64,000 nucleotides of DNA, taken from an uncultured Bacteroides sp. (GTDB lineage: Bacteria; Bacteroidota; Bacteroidia; Cytophagales; Cyclobacteriaceae). The notes beneath the pieces are model-generated. The model searched no databases, was not told the origin of the DNA, and worked only from the letters and a program-made list of their open reading frames with translations. Made by a program: the position numbers and the translations under genes. Shown in pieces: positions 7,858 through 17,099 of this stretch. The DNA is taken from positions 1 through 64,000 of the forward strand of contig CABHOV010000073.1 in assembly GCA_902168185.1 (NCBI GenBank). Direction: 5' to 3'. How positions within the stretch are numbered: the stretch's first letter is position 1; each line of letters begins with the position of its first letter.

Positions 7858-9168
7858 TTACTTAGTTAGAATTTCCGGAGGTGATTCTATGTCCCTACGT
7901 TTCTTGTAGAATTTCAGAAGTGCAAAGCAGGTAATGGTGAACCAGAATAACTGAGTGTTGAAATTCGCATTTGTTAACATTAGGCAGATCACAAACGACT
8001 CAAAGGAAATGAATTTTGGTAAAACTTCCGATCTCAAAAAGACCAGAAAAATAAAACCGAATATGAGTCCGTAGTCATAAATGAATTGCGGCATGAACCC
8101 TCCTTGGAATGTATCCATAGGTACATCGAATAACAGAGGGATTAAGAAGTTTTCTGATTGTCCTGCTCCAAAACCCAGGTAACTATGGAAGTCAAAAAAA
8201 TTAAATTTTGAAACGTAAAAATAAGAAGGCAGAATCCTGAATGATGCACTATAGTCAACAGAGCCTATATTCTCCAGATTGGAGAGACTTACGTTTGCTA
8301 TGAGATTAAAGACTCTTTCCGCGGCAGGTTGTTTCATTACTGCGGCAATCAAGAAAATTATTATACCTATAAAAATGATAAAAATAGAGTTTCGAAGCGT
8401 AGTCTTTGAAATTATAAGAACAGCCATCAGGATGACTCCGTATGCGCTTTGGAAAAACAAAAGCATGTAGAGCAGGATAAACCAAATTAGAATGTTGCCT
8501 TTCTTAGAAAGTTTCGTTTGTGAACTTTCGATGTAAGCATAGAAAAGAACAACTACAATAAAAGCAGCGTATGAAGGTTCTGTTGATAAAGAATAGTATC
8601 GAAATCCGCGTCCCGCTTCGTATAGCGTACCTAGCCAATCGTGCGTTATACCAGTGGTGATATTACTGCCTCTGAAGTATCCCAATTTGACATAAATCTG
8701 CCCTGCCAATAGAACGATAAAATAAGCACACAGAGTGACCAGAAGAATGGAATTAAAGTCTTTAACACTCATTCTTTGCTTAAAGAAAGATATAAAGATG
8801 TAATAAGCGAATAAAAAGAAAAGTGAATAGATAAATGAGTTAAACTCAGATTGTGAAATATTTAAGCAAAAGCTAAACGCTAAATAAAGAGGAAGTACAA
8901 AAAATGAATAACCTATCGTAAGGGGAAATTTCCTGTTTGATATAAGAAGATAGCCGGCTCCCAGAAATGTCCATACTATAAACACAAAATTCTTGCCTTC
9001 ATACGTAAAGGGCCCAAATACTGTTGCCAGCAGGAAAAAGTATACACTCAGAATTAAAAATGATACTGACCGTTTCTTGATGAGAAGGTATTTTCCTGGC
9101 AGAAGTCCGGAGTCGCTATTTTCAATTGATGTTGTAATCAATGTCTTATTGGATATTTTTGTCTCCAA
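7858..9168 (-). CDS. Polytopic membrane protein, O-antigen polymerase (Wzy)-like
   Basis: 436 residues with about ten hydrophobic segments and a periplasmic-type loop around residues 285-345 (SADYS-type, then FYVSKFNFFDFHSYLGFGAG). The loop includes SLSTEPSYAAF earlier and GFMPQFIYDYGLIFG after it, a layout seen in Wzy/EpsG-like polymerases. Sequence similarity in this class is weak, so the call rests on topology plus position between glycosyltransferases. The only plausible start is TTG at 9168, 15 bases from the divergent gene at 9184, leaving almost no room for two promoters. A second ligase/polymerase-like protein lies at 5430; one is likely Wzy and the other a ligase. Confidence 0.68.
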   Translation of the reverse strand: METKISNKTLITTSIENSDSGLLPGKYLLIKKRSVSFLILSVYFFLLATVFGPFTYEGKNFVFIVWTFLGAGYLLISNRKFPLTIGYSFFVLPLYLAFSFCLNISQSEFNSFIYSLFFLFAYYIFISFFKQRMSVKDFNSILLVTLCAYFIVLLAGQIYVKLGYFRGSNITTGITHDWLGTLYEAGRGFRYYSLSTEPSYAAFIVVVLFYAYIESSQTKLSKKGNILIWFILLYMLLFFQSAYGVILMAVLIISKTTLRNSIFIIFIGIIIFLIAAVMKQPAAERVFNLIANVSLSNLENIGSVDYSASFRILPSYFYVSKFNFFDFHSYLGFGAGQSENFLIPLLFDVPMDTFQGGFMPQFIYDYGLIFGFIFLVFLRSEVLPKFISFESFVICLMLTNANFNTQLFWFTITCFALLKFYKKRRDIESPPEILTK

Positions 9169-9183
9169 ATATACTTAGACTTT

Positions 9184-10020
9184 ATGAAGAATAATCAGTA
9201 TGACGTTTGTGTTGCATACCGAATATACCCACGTGTGTCGAAGGTTCCATTCATACATCAGGATAATAAGTTCAAGCTGGCCCAGGTGGGTGTTGAGACG
9301 TTTAAAGCATCGCTCGGAACATTAAAGGCTAAGGTTTTTTTTATTCTGGACAACTGCCCGTCTGAATATGAAACAATGATTCTTGAATATTTCAATAAGG
9401 AAGATGTTGAGTTCGTTCGGTGCAATGCTGAGGGTAACCTCGCCACATTTGGCAGGCAGCTTGATATCTTGTTGACTCAAAGCTTTTCTGAAGTAGTATA
9501 TTTTGCCGAGGATGATTATGTGTATAGAAAGAACGTGATGAACAATGCTATTTCTTTATTGAACAATAGGTCAGCGCATTTTGTCACTTTATATGATCAT
9601 TTGGACTCGTACACTTTGGATATACACACGATGCATCGATATAGAATTCTTTTGCACGAGAACGTTCATTGGCGTACTTCTGCCTCAACGTGCCTAACCT
9701 TTTTAACTACTAAAGAAACGCTACGAAAGACTGAGAAAATGCTTCGAAGTTATTGCTATGGTAATTGGGATAGCAGTTTATGGTTCGCCTTGACTAAATT
9801 CAATGTCTTTGATTTTTCGTTTGCATTTAAGATGTTGATCAAGGACAGGTTCTATTTCAAAATGTTTTTATTAAGTTGGATAAAGGGATGGTCGCAGATA
9901 GTTTTTGGTAAAAAATATATACTTGTGCAGCCCATACCTTCTATGGCAACGCATATGGAAAAAGTCGCTATTGCGCCCGGCGTAGATTGGCAAAAGATTG
10001 TTAATGCTATTGATGTATAG
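9184..10020 (+). CDS. Glycosyltransferase-like protein (GT2/GT-A type, EDDY motif)
   Basis: 278 residues, soluble. It has a GT-A look: after a beta-rich N-terminus there is VFFILDNCPSEYE, then VVYFAEDDYVYRKN (about residues 103-116), where the EDD resembles the DxD metal/nucleotide-sugar site. LGTLKAKV and the WDSSLW segment near residue 195 may form the acceptor side. I do not recognise a precise family, so the assignment as a glycosyltransferase is inferred from the EDDY site and from its place among glycosyltransferase genes. It is a lone plus-strand gene between minus-strand neighbours, and its stop is nine bases from the convergent methyltransferase stop. Confidence 0.62.
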   Translation: MKNNQYDVCVAYRIYPRVSKVPFIHQDNKFKLAQVGVETFKASLGTLKAKVFFILDNCPSEYETMILEYFNKEDVEFVRCNAEGNLATFGRQLDILLTQSFSEVVYFAEDDYVYRKNVMNNAISLLNNRSAHFVTLYDHLDSYTLDIHTMHRYRILLHENVHWRTSASTCLTFLTTKETLRKTEKMLRSYCYGNWDSSLWFALTKFNVFDFSFAFKMLIKDRFYFKMFLLSWIKGWSQIVFGKKYILVQPIPSMATHMEKVAIAPGVDWQKIVNAIDV

Positions 10021-10029
10021 AAGGACGTG

Positions 10030-10845
10030 TTACGATTTCCAGAAGTGGATCATTACCGGCTTCCCCTCTTCATGAAAAACTCCTTTTACGTAGTGATTAT
10101 ATTCTGGTACAATACTTTTTATAAAGCCAATTATTTCTGACGCTATATTCTCCCTGTGGTAGCATGTTATAACGATCTTGGGTTTATTCTTTTTTATGGT
10201 ACCAATCGCTCCTTTTAGCATTTCGAGTTCATGCCCTTCGATATCTGCTTTTAGATAGGTTATAGGCGCGTCACCAATTATTTTATCAACCGTTGTTATT
10301 GATTTTTGAACGCTCTCATTGTCACTTAAATCCACCTTTCCACTCAGTGAAGTTTGATTGAAAGCAATGGTTCCCTCTGCACTTCCCACAGCGACATTAT
10401 AGATAGTTGTTTTTTTATCAAATGACTGGAAAGTTGTTTTAAGCGCTTTTGCAAAATGATCATTTGGCTCGATCATAATTATTTGGTTGCATTTGTCTGC
10501 AACACTCAACGCGAATAAGCCTTCTGCGGCACCTACATCGAGGAGAATTTCATTATGCTCAATGGTTGTATTTTTCTTTTGATAGTAATGCCAGTCATCG
10601 TTGTCAAAGGTTTCACTGGTTACTTGATAAATACCATCAATCGAATATTCCTTTGGCCAGTATAGGGGATATTCAATGACGTTAAATTTTATTTTGTAGA
10701 GAGATTCTGCAAGAGATATGTCTTTGATAAAGCGAGACGCTACAGCCTTCACTTTAGGTTTTATCGTAAATCGAATAAGTTCAATGAGGCTTACATTGTT
10801 ATGTGATTTAAATAGCCAATAAAATATAATACGTAATCTTCTCAT
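10030..10845 (-). CDS. FkbM family methyltransferase
   Basis: 271 residues. A class I SAM-dependent methyltransferase core starts around residue 95 with the SAM-binding motif LLDVGAAEGLFALSVADK. It continues with IMIEPN (acidic residue for ribose contact) and ends with the FkbM signature TYLKADIEGHELEMLKGA around residues 195-212. FkbM proteins O-methylate sugars or small molecules; here a monosaccharide in the surface glycan is the likely target. The start ATG overlaps the stop of the upstream GT2 gene by four bases (ATGA), so the two are translationally coupled and probably act on the same unit. Confidence 0.9.
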   Translation of the reverse strand: MRRLRIIFYWLFKSHNNVSLIELIRFTIKPKVKAVASRFIKDISLAESLYKIKFNVIEYPLYWPKEYSIDGIYQVTSETFDNDDWHYYQKKNTTIEHNEILLDVGAAEGLFALSVADKCNQIIMIEPNDHFAKALKTTFQSFDKKTTIYNVAVGSAEGTIAFNQTSLSGKVDLSDNESVQKSITTVDKIIGDAPITYLKADIEGHELEMLKGAIGTIKKNKPKIVITCYHRENIASEIIGFIKSIVPEYNHYVKGVFHEEGKPVMIHFWKS

Positions 10846-11864
10846 TTTATTTTTGAATAATGGGTCTCTTTAAAATGCTTTTTAGGGCTATATATAATTT
10901 TAAGCAACATTATAATTCTAGAGTATTGGCCTAAGATTATTCTGTTAATAATAAATTTAGAAAATGCAGGGTATAGCGTAATATAGGCATATCTGAAAAA
11001 TCTCTTCGTAATAAGAATTCGATTTCGAACAGAATAATAATCGGCCAATAATGAAGATCCGCTCTTTTGTTTTTTATTAATAGAGGAGCCCATTTTGTGA
11101 TAGACCTTGCTCTTAGAACAATACCCTATATCCCAGTTTTTTCTTCTACCACGGATGGCCCAATCAAGCTCTTCGTAGTACAAAAAATAATCCTCCTCCA
11201 TCGGGCCAACGTCAACTAGGAATTTCTTTTGTATGAGCATGGCCGCACCAATTACATAATCTATACTAAAGCTCTTCGAGTCCCATTGATGGTTGTCCTG
11301 CTGCAAATACCCTATCTCACTAACCTTACCAAACCATTTGTTGTATCTCCCTCCAACTCCCTGAAGGGTTGAGGGATCTTGATATAGAAGCAGTTTACTT
11401 CCCCAGATACCAACTTTACTATCTTCAAGGGCACAGTTTAAGAGCTGTAAAAGGGAGTCAGGTTCAACAACGGTGTCATTATTAAGCAGCCAAAAAAAGT
11501 CGAAATTTTGCCTTAAGGAATGTTTCAGCGCTATATTATTTGCTGCAGCAAATCCTCTATTAGAAGATTTTACAATAGTTATAGGTTCTTCAAATTGAAT
11601 GTCAATGTCTGACTCATTGCCAACATGAAAAGCTATAGGCTTTTCAATGAGAGGAAAGGTTAAATGAGAGTACTGCGTGTCAATACTTGTTACCTTACCG
11701 AGTGCCCAATTAGTTATATATTCAATAGAAACCTCGTCTTCGGAATTATCTATAACAGCTACTTTGAAGTCTACACCTTTTAGTTTAAAAATGCTTTCAA
11801 GACATTCAACTGTATCAAGATGACCTTTGTAATTAACCAGTATTATAAGAACATGATTTGCCAC
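10842..11864 (-). CDS. Glycosyltransferase family 2 (rhamnosyltransferase-like)
   Basis: About 340 residues of GT-A type. It begins HVLIILVNYKGHLDTVECLES, the classical GT2 N-terminus. SSNRGFAAANNIAL gives the donor-binding region, WLLNNDTVVEPDSL the DxD-like site (NNDT), and FLYYEELDWAIRGRRKNW the ED/E-D-W catalytic and acceptor region, as in dTDP-rhamnosyltransferases. The frame is open to a TTG at 11915, but a GTG at 11864 puts the start right before the conserved strand and clears the upstream gene, so it is preferred. It follows the WsaF-like gene and is coupled to the FkbM gene. Rhamnose as donor is only a family-level guess. Confidence 0.88.
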   Translation of the reverse strand: MANHVLIILVNYKGHLDTVECLESIFKLKGVDFKVAVIDNSEDEVSIEYITNWALGKVTSIDTQYSHLTFPLIEKPIAFHVGNESDIDIQFEEPITIVKSSNRGFAAANNIALKHSLRQNFDFFWLLNNDTVVEPDSLLQLLNCALEDSKVGIWGSKLLLYQDPSTLQGVGGRYNKWFGKVSEIGYLQQDNHQWDSKSFSIDYVIGAAMLIQKKFLVDVGPMEEDYFLYYEELDWAIRGRRKNWDIGYCSKSKVYHKMGSSINKKQKSGSSLLADYYSVRNRILITKRFFRYAYITLYPAFSKFIINRIILGQYSRIIMLLKIIYSPKKHFKETHYSKIK

Positions 11865-11898
11865 AAAGTATATTAGTGTTGTGTTGAAACAGATAGCA

Positions 11899-13044
11899 TT
11901 ATTTGAGACTATCAATTACTGCATTAAACACTTTGGCTGAAGCCTCCCAGGTTCTATTCTGGATTGCTTGCTGGCCATTCTTAACAACTTTATTTAGTAA
12001 ATCCTGATGGTCTATATAGTAATTGATCTGCGCACAAAAATCCTGAGGACTCGTATCAACAAAAATTAATTCTTCACTCTTGAAAAAAGAAGGAGCACTG
12101 CCATCTTTAAACTCAATAACGGGTAATCCGCTAGCCATCATTTCAAAAGTGACATAGGAAATGTTCGTGTAAGACGCTACTATTCCTATTTGGCATTTTC
12201 TATAGAGCTCCTGCAATTTGTCATGTTTGAGCATGCCAACCGATTTAACGAACGGCATCCCCAGTGATATGTCGGTTCCAAATATCCAGCAATTTAGGTC
12301 AATCCCTCTTTTTTGCATTTCCTTATTTAAAAGAATCAGGCATTGAGGTATTAAATCAGGAGCCCGTTTTGGTTCAAGTTTAATGAAGATAGCGAGATCT
12401 AATTTTTTATCAATTTTAATTTCTCTATTTGCTACTTCATAAACTTTAGTTTCAATAGGGAACTCGATCGTGTCTACTGTAACATTTGTGAAGTTATCTC
12501 TGATCTTTTGGGCATTCCATGATCCTAAGCTTATCATATGAAATCCAAATTCATAAGTTCGCCTGCACAGAAAGTATAGATCTCCTAAAGAATAAAATGA
12601 AGGCTCAAAATCTTGAATAAAGTACATTTTGTAGCCGAATGTTTGATCGTACTGCTTTAGAATATAAGCGGTATCCCAAAGCGTGCAGATGCCGATATCA
12701 AAAGCCTCTTTAACGGAGTCAAGTGTAACTATATTTCCTTTGTACGACTCAAAATTAATTCTTGCATTGTTTTCAGATTCTGCAACGGGAGAGTTGGAAC
12801 AATCAATATATGTAACTGTATGTCCAAAGTCACTGAGGTATGTCCCTAATCTAAAGATTCCTGTTATACCTCCGCTATAGGCGGGCAATCCTGGTAGTAA
12901 GAAAGCTATGGTATAGGACTGTTTTTTGTTTATTTTTTGGCTGATCGTATGCTTCGGATCAAAATTCTGTAAGAACGAATATCTTTTTTTTGATTCTTCT
13001 GTCTTTGACCGGTGATAAAACGTCCTTAATAATTTTCTAAGCAT
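11899..13044 (-). CDS. Glycosyltransferase, WsaF-like GT4
   Basis: About 381 residues. It resembles the WsaF rhamnosyltransferase group: IAFLLPGLPAYSGGITGIFR near the N-terminus, then KMYFIQDFEPSFYSLGDL, the YFIQDFEP block being characteristic. The C-terminal domain follows, with IVASYTNISYVTFEMMASGLPVIEFK carrying the donor-site Glu. An ATG at 13044 (MLRKLLRTFYHRS) is more plausible than the upstream TTG at 13092. It is the first gene of a three-gene minus-strand run (this gene, GT2, FkbM). WsaF makes beta-1,2/1,3 rhamnosyl linkages in Geobacillus; the linkage here is unknown. Confidence 0.85.
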   Translation of the reverse strand: MLRKLLRTFYHRSKTEESKKRYSFLQNFDPKHTISQKINKKQSYTIAFLLPGLPAYSGGITGIFRLGTYLSDFGHTVTYIDCSNSPVAESENNARINFESYKGNIVTLDSVKEAFDIGICTLWDTAYILKQYDQTFGYKMYFIQDFEPSFYSLGDLYFLCRRTYEFGFHMISLGSWNAQKIRDNFTNVTVDTIEFPIETKVYEVANREIKIDKKLDLAIFIKLEPKRAPDLIPQCLILLNKEMQKRGIDLNCWIFGTDISLGMPFVKSVGMLKHDKLQELYRKCQIGIVASYTNISYVTFEMMASGLPVIEFKDGSAPSFFKSEELIFVDTSPQDFCAQINYYIDHQDLLNKVVKNGQQAIQNRTWEASAKVFNAVIDSLK

Positions 13045-13219
13045 ACCCTCAATATGGCTGTTTCCTGCACAATTATAGTATTTTTGGTTCAATTGAAAAT
13101 TTTTAATTTGGGTTTACTTTGGAGGGCATTAAAAAGAATTACTCCTCTTCTTTGCAAAGAAGGGTGAGAAAAAGAATTGAATCTTAACGTAGATTTTAAC
13201 TCTATAAACTCTTTCATAC

Positions 13220-14110
13220 ATGGCGTTTGATTTTAATATGACTCGTTTACTTCTACACGAATGGCGTTCGTCAGGCATCGAATTCGGAGATACTGCATGT
13301 TTGGGCCGGCAAGGTCTTCATGTTTCATCAACTCGTCTTCAGCGGAACCTGGATGAGGTTGGATTAAAGCATGTCAGCTCAGAATCAATTTTAAAAGAAG
13401 GTAATGGTTATTGGGAACCGTTTATTAGATGTTTAGGTGGTAAAGCCACTGATTCAATTGATATATCGGATTATGAAGGAGCGTCCGTGTTGCTTGACTT
13501 AAACTCGCCCATATCAGATTCATACAAAAACAAGTACGATACAGTGATAGACTCGGGGACCTTGGAGCACGTTTTTAATTTTCCCGTGGCTATAAAGAAT
13601 TGTATGGAGCTTGTTAAGCTTAATGGAAGAATGATCATGATCACCCCGTCAAATAATTTTATGGGGCATGGCTTCTATCAATTTAGTCCGGAATTATTTT
13701 TCAGAGTTTTCTCCGCGGAGAACGGCTTCAAAATAGATAATATACTTTTGTTTGAAGATCACTATATAGCCAAATGGTACTCCGTAAAAGATCCTGCTGA
13801 AGTATCGCAGCGTGTCGAACTTGTAAATGGTGTTCCGTCATACTTGTTCATTGTTGCCCGTAAAATTGCCGAAAAAGAAATATTTTCAGTAGTTCCGAAT
13901 CAAAGCGACTATCAGCAGATATCGTGGCAGCAGAAGAGCTTGTCTCCATACGAGATTATGCAAAAAAATAGAGAGAAATTTTCAGTAGCCCGATTAGTGC
14001 CATACCAAGTCAAGAAAATTCTATCTCGGGCACTTAATATATATAAGGTACTACAGGTAGGAATTTTTGGTCCGAGATTAAGGAGGGACTTCTTTAGAAG
14101 GATCAAGTAG
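13220..14110 (+). CDS. Class I SAM-dependent methyltransferase
   Basis: 296 residues. The central part has a methyltransferase layout in a variant form: YDTVIDSGTLEHVFNFPVAI (residues ~112-131) matches the acidic motif and post-motif region (D-x-x-x-x-x-x-LEH-V), followed by MELVKLNGRMIMITPSNNFMGHGFYQFSPELFF. This arrangement is common in methyltransferases of polysaccharide clusters (Methyltransf_11/23-like). The usual glycine-rich motif I is not obvious in the N-terminal 110 residues, so the fold is likely but the SAM site is less certain. It is a single plus-strand gene whose stop is one base from the stop of wzx. The target is probably a sugar. Confidence 0.72.
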   Translation: MAFDFNMTRLLLHEWRSSGIEFGDTACLGRQGLHVSSTRLQRNLDEVGLKHVSSESILKEGNGYWEPFIRCLGGKATDSIDISDYEGASVLLDLNSPISDSYKNKYDTVIDSGTLEHVFNFPVAIKNCMELVKLNGRMIMITPSNNFMGHGFYQFSPELFFRVFSAENGFKIDNILLFEDHYIAKWYSVKDPAEVSQRVELVNGVPSYLFIVARKIAEKEIFSVVPNQSDYQQISWQQKSLSPYEIMQKNREKFSVARLVPYQVKKILSRALNIYKVLQVGIFGPRLRRDFFRRIK

Positions 14111-14111
14111 G

Positions 14112-15560
14112 CTATTGATTCTTCTTTAAAAGCATAGTCCTTAAAAAGGTTAACAATTCATCGACAAAATAATGTCTGAAGAATAATACTTGTAGTCCTA
14201 CATAAACAGCCGAACAGCTTATCAGAGAGTATAGCAAGATACTAATGTGATCTTCTGTTATTTCCCGTATGAAGTGTATCAACGGAAAAAACAAGAGCGA
14301 AAACAATATACATCCAAAGAAATATTTCCAGGGCAAGCTTAGTTTAATTATATTCTTGGCAAAGTAAAAGGTGATTACTGTTAAGATCAGCTCCGTAAGC
14401 AGAGTAGCTGTGGACGAACCTAAATAACCATAGCTCTTTGCTAAAATCAAATTTAGGAATAGTGATAATGCGGTTCCGGTTAAGAAGATTTTTAGTAGTT
14501 CTTTTTCTTTTGCATAAGGAAGCAGAAGTTGGATACCAAATACATTACTCAAACCCATTAAGATAATAATGGGAGATAATATTTGTGAGGCTTTGATAGA
14601 TTGTTCAAAATCACTTCCTGCCAATATGAAAATTAGTTCAGGAGATAAAAGGTAAAGACCGGCAGCCAAAGGGACAGTTAGGAAAATTGTAAACAACAAA
14701 GACTTCCTCAACACAGATTCTATTTGATCAGTATCATTTAAAGCAATCAGGTTGGATATTCTTGGTACAAGTACATTTCCAACAGAAGCAATGACGAGGC
14801 AAATCATTTTGTTCAATTTTATAGCTGTAGCATAGAATCCTACAGCTTTATAATTAGAAACAAACCCTAACACAAGGCTATCCACCATTGAATAAAAATG
14901 TATAAATGCTCCGCTGAAGAACACTGTGAATAATGGCGGAAGGTGCCTTTTTATATTTACCTCTTTAAAAGAAATCGTGGTGATTCTGCTTATGTTGGCT
15001 ATATTAATTACAGCATTTAATAAAAAAGCAAGTGTGTTAAGGCTTTGGTAAATTATATAGTCACCTTCATCTTTCACCAGGACAAACATTAAAACAATAG
15101 GGATCAATTTTGTGACCATTGACCGCAGTGCAATTAGCTTGAATTTTTCTATTCCGATAAGAAACCATTCAAAGGAGACAAGATTGATAAGGATATTAGC
15201 ACCAAACAATATATTAATTCCAAGTTGGTCATGAAGGGAGGGAATGGTAAATATTGAAATCGTGTAAAACGCTAAGCACAGGAGCGATGATATCACATGA
15301 ATGATACTTATCTCTGTGAAAGTTTTATTAAGGAGATGTGGTTTATGTTTGATTTTTGCTATTTCACGAACACCATACAATGGAATTCCCAGTGCAGCAA
15401 GGACCACGAAATAGTTTGAGTAATTTTCAGAGAAATTTAGTACTCCAATTTTGTCAGGACCTAGTACCCTGGAAATATAGGGGTAAGTAATTATGGGGAA
15501 AAAGAACCTGGAGAAGGTAAGTGTAAGACTATATAATACGTTTTTCTTTAATTGGCTCAC
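14112..15560 (-). CDS. wzx: Oligosaccharide flippase Wzx (MOP/MATE superfamily)
   Basis: 482 residues with about fourteen predicted membrane helices, the usual number and length for Wzx. The N-terminus KKNVLYSLTLTFSRFFFPIITYPYISRVLGPDKIG matches the polysaccharide biosynthesis protein family. The protein moves undecaprenyl-diphosphate-linked repeat units from the cytoplasmic to the periplasmic face. The start is a GTG at 15560. It is the last gene of the minus-strand run that begins with the epimerase at 20503, after the WbpB-like gene (43-base gap), and supports a Wzx/Wzy-dependent pathway. Which polymerase works with it is unclear. Confidence 0.92.
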   Translation of the reverse strand: MSQLKKNVLYSLTLTFSRFFFPIITYPYISRVLGPDKIGVLNFSENYSNYFVVLAALGIPLYGVREIAKIKHKPHLLNKTFTEISIIHVISSLLCLAFYTISIFTIPSLHDQLGINILFGANILINLVSFEWFLIGIEKFKLIALRSMVTKLIPIVLMFVLVKDEGDYIIYQSLNTLAFLLNAVINIANISRITTISFKEVNIKRHLPPLFTVFFSGAFIHFYSMVDSLVLGFVSNYKAVGFYATAIKLNKMICLVIASVGNVLVPRISNLIALNDTDQIESVLRKSLLFTIFLTVPLAAGLYLLSPELIFILAGSDFEQSIKASQILSPIIILMGLSNVFGIQLLLPYAKEKELLKIFLTGTALSLFLNLILAKSYGYLGSSTATLLTELILTVITFYFAKNIIKLSLPWKYFFGCILFSLLFFPLIHFIREITEDHISILLYSLISCSAVYVGLQVLFFRHYFVDELLTFLRTMLLKKNQ

Positions 15561-15603
15561 GTTGTGATCTGTACATTTGAGAATATCTAGAGGCTAAATG
15601 GAG

Positions 15604-16500
15604 CTATATTTCAGCTCGTATCGCCTTGGCCAGTTCAATAGACGGCCTTGTTTCCGCAATTCCAAAACCTTGTCCTTTTAATATCCCCTCGTAACTCTTT
15701 GTATGCAAATCAGTGAACCCATCACTAAATTCAATTTGTTCCCCTTCCATCATTAGCGATCTAAAGGTTCGCTTGCCTTGAGATCTGATTTCTTGCGGAA
15801 TTTGATTGTAGTCGATGCTTAGCCTCCAATTAACACGGGCCTGCGATAACTCTAAGAATCCGGAAGCAGTCTCATCGGTGAGTTGATTTACTTTGGTCTC
15901 CTTCACATCACCAAAAATCCAGATCAACATGTCAAAGAAATGTATACCTATATTAGTAGCCACTCCTCCTGATTTGGAAACATCACCTTTCCAGCTGGAG
16001 TGATACCAATTGCCTCTGGACGTTATATAAGTAAGGTCCACATCGTAAATCTTGTCCTTAGGACCATTCTTTATTTTTTCACGCAATGCTATAATACTTG
16101 GGTGAAGGCGCAGCTGTAGAATAGTATATACTTTCTTTCCTGTTTCTTTTTCAATTTCGGCAAGTGCATCCAGGTTCCATGGATTCAGCACCAGCGGCTT
16201 TTCGCAAATTGCATCTGCGCCGTAACGAAGTGCATAACGGATATGCGAATCGTGCAGGTAATTCGGTGAGCAGATGGATATATAGTCTATTTTATCGCCT
16301 TTGCGTTTTAATTTATCAAGATGTCGATCAAAGCGTTCAAACTCGGTGAAGAAATCAGCATTCGGGAAATATGAATCGAGGATTCCCACGTTGTCGTGCT
16401 TATCGAGCGCAGCAACCAGGTTGTTGCCAGTCTCTTTTATAGCTTTCATATGCCGGGGAGCAATGAATCCCGCTGCTCCGATCAATGCAAAATTCTTCAT
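15604..16500 (-). CDS. wbpB: UDP-2-acetamido-2-deoxy-glucuronate dehydrogenase (WbpB/WlbA type)
   Basis: 298 residues of the Gfo/Idh/MocA family. The Rossmann start is NFALIGAAGFIAPRHMKAI and the conserved EKPL motif is in GADAICEKPLVLNPWN (residues ~92-107). ATNIGIHFFDMLIWIFGDV carries the GxHxxD-type catalytic His. WbpB/WlbA oxidises C3 of UDP-GlcNAcA to the 3-keto sugar with NAD, handing it to the aminotransferase WbpE. The neighbours WbpD, WbpE and WbpA in order support this exact role over a generic oxidoreductase. It lies 14 bases downstream of the acetyltransferase gene. Confidence 0.9.
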   Translation of the reverse strand: MKNFALIGAAGFIAPRHMKAIKETGNNLVAALDKHDNVGILDSYFPNADFFTEFERFDRHLDKLKRKGDKIDYISICSPNYLHDSHIRYALRYGADAICEKPLVLNPWNLDALAEIEKETGKKVYTILQLRLHPSIIALREKIKNGPKDKIYDVDLTYITSRGNWYHSSWKGDVSKSGGVATNIGIHFFDMLIWIFGDVKETKVNQLTDETASGFLELSQARVNWRLSIDYNQIPQEIRSQGKRTFRSLMMEGEQIEFSDGFTDLHTKSYEGILKGQGFGIAETRPSIELAKAIRAEI

Positions 16501-16514
16501 GCCGTTTCTTCTGT

Positions 16515-17099
16515 TTAGTAAAGCTTAGATACTTTACCATTTTCTAATTTATACTGTTCATTACTTTCTGGACAAATAGCAAGTCCTTCAGCATTGAAAT
16601 TTAATTTATGTCCGTATTCACTCATCCACCCCGTTTGCCTGGCTGGATTACCAATGACTAATGCATAGTCAGGAACATTTTTTGTGACCACAGCACCAGC
16701 TCCGATAAAAGCAAATGTCCCTATATCATGTCCACAGACAACGGTAGCATTGGCTCCGATGGTTGCGCCTTTCTTAACTAGTGTCTTTGCATATTGACTT
16801 TTCCTGTTCACAGCGCTTCTCGGGTTCGTCACATTTGTGAACACCATCGATGGACCAAGAAAGACATCGTCTTCGCATTGGACACCAGTATAAATAGAAA
16901 CGTTGTTCTGCACCTTAACATTTTTACCAAGAAGTACTTCCGGTGAAATCACAACATTTTGGCCAATATTACATTGCTCTCCAATTTTACAATTAGGCAT
17001 GATGTGTGAAAAATGCCAGATCTTTGTCCCCTCTCCAATTTCACATCCATCATCAATCACAGCTGTAGGGTGCGCGTAATATTTTTTGTCTTCAGCCAT
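16515..17099 (-). CDS. wbpD: UDP-3-amino-2-acetamido-glucuronate N-acetyltransferase (WbpD/WlbB type)
   Basis: 194 residues of the left-handed beta-helix family. Hexapeptide repeats run through [33 protein letters not shown] and [25 protein letters not shown], ending in the CoA-side [16 protein letters not shown] segment typical of WbpD/WlbB. It acetylates the C3 amino group made by WbpE, giving UDP-2,3-diacetamido-2,3-dideoxy-glucuronate. The gene overlaps the end of wbpE by eight bases. The length matches the P. aeruginosa and Bordetella enzymes. Confidence 0.92.
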   Translation of the reverse strand: MAEDKKYYAHPTAVIDDGCEIGEGTKIWHFSHIMPNCKIGEQCNIGQNVVISPEVLLGKNVKVQNNVSIYTGVQCEDDVFLGPSMVFTNVTNPRSAVNRKSQYAKTLVKKGATIGANATVVCGHDIGTFAFIGAGAVVTKNVPDYALVIGNPARQTGWMSEYGHKLNFNAEGLAICPESNEQYKLENGKVSKLY

